Shown: piece after piece, positions 62,007 to 64,000 of the stretch
Layout: each line of letters opens with the position of its first letter
Position numbering within the stretch: the first letter of the stretch is position 1
NCBI GenBank assembly: GCA_037444825.1
Contig: JBBILR010000001.1
Location: forward strand, 124,001 to 188,000
Source of the DNA: JBFLVU01 sp037444825
GTDB taxonomy: Bacteria > Acidobacteriota > UBA4820 > DSQY01
Reading direction: 5' to 3'
Length of the DNA stretch: 64,000 bases
Position numbers and translations under genes: made by a program
The notes under the pieces: model-generated
Told to the model about the DNA's origin: nothing
What the model saw: the letters and a program-made list of their open reading frames with translations, nothing else
The model's database searches: none

Positions 62007-63935
62007 ATGGGTGACAACCTCGTTCAGAAGATCCTGAAGGCCCACTTGGTGGAGGGGGACCTTTACGCCGGCGACGAGATCGCCATCCGGGTGGACCAAA
62101 CCCTGACCCAGGACGCCACGGGCACCATGGCCTACCTGCAGTTCGAGACCATGGGCATCCCGAGGGTGAAGACCGAACTCTCCGTTTCCTACGTGGACCA
62201 CAACACGCTGCAGGTGGGCTTCGAGAACGCCGACGACCACCGGTACCTCCAGACCGTGGCCGCCCGGTACGGCATCCACTACAGCAAGGCCGGCAACGGC
62301 ATCTGCCACCAGGTCCACCTGGAGCGCTTCGGCGTCCCCGGAAAGACCCTTTTGGGCTCCGACAGCCACACCCCCACCGGCGGCGGCATCGGCATGCTGG
62401 CCATCGGGGTGGGGGGGCTGGACGTGGCGGTGGCCATGGGGGGTGGAGCCTTCTACATGCCGAGGCCCAAGGTGGTGAAGGTGAACCTCACCGGGCGGTT
62501 CCAGCCCTTCGTCTCCGCCAAGGACGTGATCCTCAAGCTCCTCTCCATCATGACCACCAAGGGCAACGTGGGCAAGATCGTCGAATACGGCGGGGAGGCC
62601 CTGGCGCACCTCACCGTCCCCGAGAGGGCCACCATCACCAACATGGGGGCCGAGCTGGGGGTCACCACGTCGGTCTTCCCCAGCGACGAGCAGACCCGCA
62701 GGTTCTTGAAGGCCCAGGGCCGCGAGCACGTCTGGGTTCCCCTGGCCGCCGACCCCGACGCCTCCTACGACGAGGTCATCGAGATCGACCTCTCCACGCT
62801 GGAGCCTCTCGTCGCCCAGCCCCACAGCCCCGACAACGTCACCACCGTGGCCTCCCTCGCGGGGAAAAAGGTCCACCAGGTCTGCGTGGGTTCCTGCACC
62901 AACTCCTCCCTCCGCGACCTCATGGTCCTGGCTCACATGCTGAAGGGCCGGAAGGTCCACCCCGACGTGGAGCTGGTCATCGCCCCCGGTTCGAGGCAGG
63001 TGGAGCTGGAGGCGGCGCAGCGGGGGCTCATGACGACCTTCCTGCTGGCGGGTGCCCGGATCGCCGAGACGGCCTGCGGCTTCTGCATCGGCTCCGGCCA
63101 CGCGCCCGGCTCGGGGGAGGTCTCGGTGCGCTCCAACAACCGAAACTTCAAGGGCCGTTCCGGGACCGCCGACGCCCTCGTCTACCTCGCCAGCCCCGAG
63201 ACCTGCGCCGCCTGCGCCTTGACGGGGGCCTTCACCGACCCGAGGACCCTGGGGATCGAGCCGATCTCCGTGGACCTGCCCGAGTCCTTCGTCCTCGACG
63301 ACTCCATGGCGATTCCACCCCCGGCCGACGGCTCCTCGGTGGAGGTTCTGCGCGGGCCCAACATCGGCGCCCCGCCGCGGACGGAGCCCCTCCCCGACCG
63401 GATCGAGAAGAAGGTCCTCCTCAAGGTGGGGGACAAGATCACCACCGACCACATCATGCCGGCCGGGCAGTACCTCAAGTACCGCTCCAACATCCCCAAG
63501 TACGCCGAGGTGGTTTTCATCGGGGTGGACCCGGAGTTCGCCAAGCGGGCCAAGGAGCTGGGGGGCGGCTTCGTGGTGGGGGGCGACTCCTACGGGCAGG
63601 GCTCCTCCCGGGAGCACGCCGCCATCTGCCCCTCCTACCTGGGGGTGAAGGCCGTCTTCGCCAAGGCCATCGAGCGGATTCACCGGGCCAACCTGGTGAA
63701 CTTCGGCATCCTGCCCCTCCTCTTCCTCGACCCGAAGGACTACGACCGCATCGACCAGGGGGACGACTTCGTCATCGAAGGGATTCACGCCGCCCTGGAC
63801 GGCGACCGCCTCTTCACCGTCACCGACCGGACCCAGGGATTCACCTTCCGCGTGAAGGCCGACGTGACGCCCCGGCAGGCGGCCATCCTCAAGGACGGCG
63901 GCCTCCTCAACCACATCGCCCGCGGCGGGAAATGA
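62007..63935 (+). CDS. acn: Aconitate hydratase, Aquifex type
   Basis: A 642-residue monomeric aconitase that isomerises citrate and isocitrate in the TCA cycle. The three cluster cysteines are Cys297 (VGSCTNSS), Cys357 and Cys360 (CGFCIGSG). LGSDSHTPTGGGIGML is the family signature, and the swivel domain near the C-terminus carries GGDSYGQGSSREHAA. It is about 250 residues shorter than AcnA and differs from AcnB; this length and pattern match the group first recognised in Aquifex and found in several deep-branching phyla. ATG 62007 was preferred over 61995 because GGAGG precedes it. Confidence 0.93.
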   Translation: MGDNLVQKILKAHLVEGDLYAGDEIAIRVDQTLTQDATGTMAYLQFETMGIPRVKTELSVSYVDHNTLQVGFENADDHRYLQTVAARYGIHYSKAGNGICHQVHLERFGVPGKTLLGSDSHTPTGGGIGMLAIGVGGLDVAVAMGGGAFYMPRPKVVKVNLTGRFQPFVSAKDVILKLLSIMTTKGNVGKIVEYGGEALAHLTVPERATITNMGAELGVTTSVFPSDEQTRRFLKAQGREHVWVPLAADPDASYDEVIEIDLSTLEPLVAQPHSPDNVTTVASLAGKKVHQVCVGSCTNSSLRDLMVLAHMLKGRKVHPDVELVIAPGSRQVELEAAQRGLMTTFLLAGARIAETACGFCIGSGHAPGSGEVSVRSNNRNFKGRSGTADALVYLASPETCAACALTGAFTDPRTLGIEPISVDLPESFVLDDSMAIPPPADGSSVEVLRGPNIGAPPRTEPLPDRIEKKVLLKVGDKITTDHIMPAGQYLKYRSNIPKYAEVVFIGVDPEFAKRAKELGGGFVVGGDSYGQGSSREHAAICPSYLGVKAVFAKAIERIHRANLVNFGILPLLFLDPKDYDRIDQGDDFVIEGIHAALDGDRLFTVTDRTQGFTFRVKADVTPRQAAILKDGGLLNHIARGGK

Positions 63936-63958
63936 AGGAAACCCGAGCACGGGAATGA

Positions 63959-63990
63959 AGAGGGCCGCCCGGCCGGGCGGCCCTCTCTTC
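63959..63990 (+). terminator. Rho-independent terminator after aconitase
   Basis: A 12-base-pair stem (AGAGGGCCGCCC / GGGCGGCCCTCT) with the loop GGCC, followed by CTTC. It lies 23 bases beyond the aconitase stop, close to the end of the window. The T-run is short. Confidence 0.65.
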
Positions 63991-64000
63991 GTCCGTCGCG

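Overview
The window is a densely packed chromosomal segment of a GC-rich (roughly 70% by eye) Gram-negative bacterium. A lipid A kinase (LpxK), a TonB-family protein, lipoproteins and an O-antigen ligase-like protein show that an outer membrane is present. It looks aerobic or microaerobic: it carries a caa3-type haem-copper oxidase as well as a cytochrome bd oxidase. The mixture (DUF4388 receiver protein, PknB-type kinase, Aquifex-type aconitase, pyruvate phosphate dikinase, YtxG/YtxH pair, high GC) suggests Acidobacteriota or a similar deep-branching phylum. That assignment is an inference and no marker in the window settles it. No insertion sequence, prophage, plasmid gene or CRISPR array was seen; this is housekeeping chromosome.

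Layout. 0-2.5 kb: the end of a caa3 oxidase operon (subunits III, IV, II plus haem farnesyltransferase). 2.8-7.1 kb: a TonB-family gene, then two glycosyltransferases and an O-antigen ligase-like protein with overlapping frames. 7.1-10.7 kb: recO and glyQS. 10.7-13.7 kb: an Rrf2 regulator with cydAB behind a clear promoter. 13.7-20.1 kb: an M48 metalloprotease divergent from a Ser/Thr kinase, an Nramp transporter fused to a universal stress domain, and an orphan amino-acid-type binding protein. 20.2-32.6 kb (minus strand): fecR-like, diguanylate cyclase, mreBCD, PBP2, rodA and a ThiF-type enzyme as one tightly coupled run, followed by lpxK-priA. 32.7-36 kb: a TlpA-like thioredoxin, a C26 amidotransferase and a DinG-type helicase. 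36-40.5 kb: proline dehydrogenase, then DUF1015-serA-serC. 40.6-46 kb: a MATE-like carrier, a noncoding stretch with DnaA-box-like sequences, slyD, a flavodoxin-fold oxidoreductase, an unknown membrane protein and dinB. 45.7-48 kb: ytxG/ytxH-like genes, an unusual cysteine-rich receiver protein and rsmA. 47.9-51.2 kb (minus): an Ala/Lys-rich lipoprotein and three YkuD-like genes. 51.5-56.3 kb: tRNA-Ala, recJ, ppdK. 56.3-64 kb: a DUF4388 receiver protein, a transglutaminase-like protein, nusB, ribH, a PfkB kinase, mtnP and aconitase.

How the parts work together. Cell-envelope construction dominates: the elongasome operon carries its own c-di-GMP synthase, and a separate minus-strand cluster pairs a lipoprotein ending in lysines with two intact L,D-transpeptidases and one degenerate one. 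That cluster looks like a Braun-lipoprotein-type system for tethering the outer membrane to peptidoglycan. Respiration is covered by the high-capacity caa3 oxidase and by cytochrome bd under a probable Fe-S Rrf2 regulator. Serine synthesis is grouped with a DUF1015 protein of unknown function.

Gene packing is tight, with ATGA/GTGA start-stop overlaps at about a dozen junctions. Three genes (a glycosyltransferase, the kinase and lpxK) have a -10-like box exactly seven bases before the start codon and no ribosome binding site, which suggests leaderless transcripts. Seven rho-independent terminators and about a dozen sigma70-type promoters can be placed by eye.
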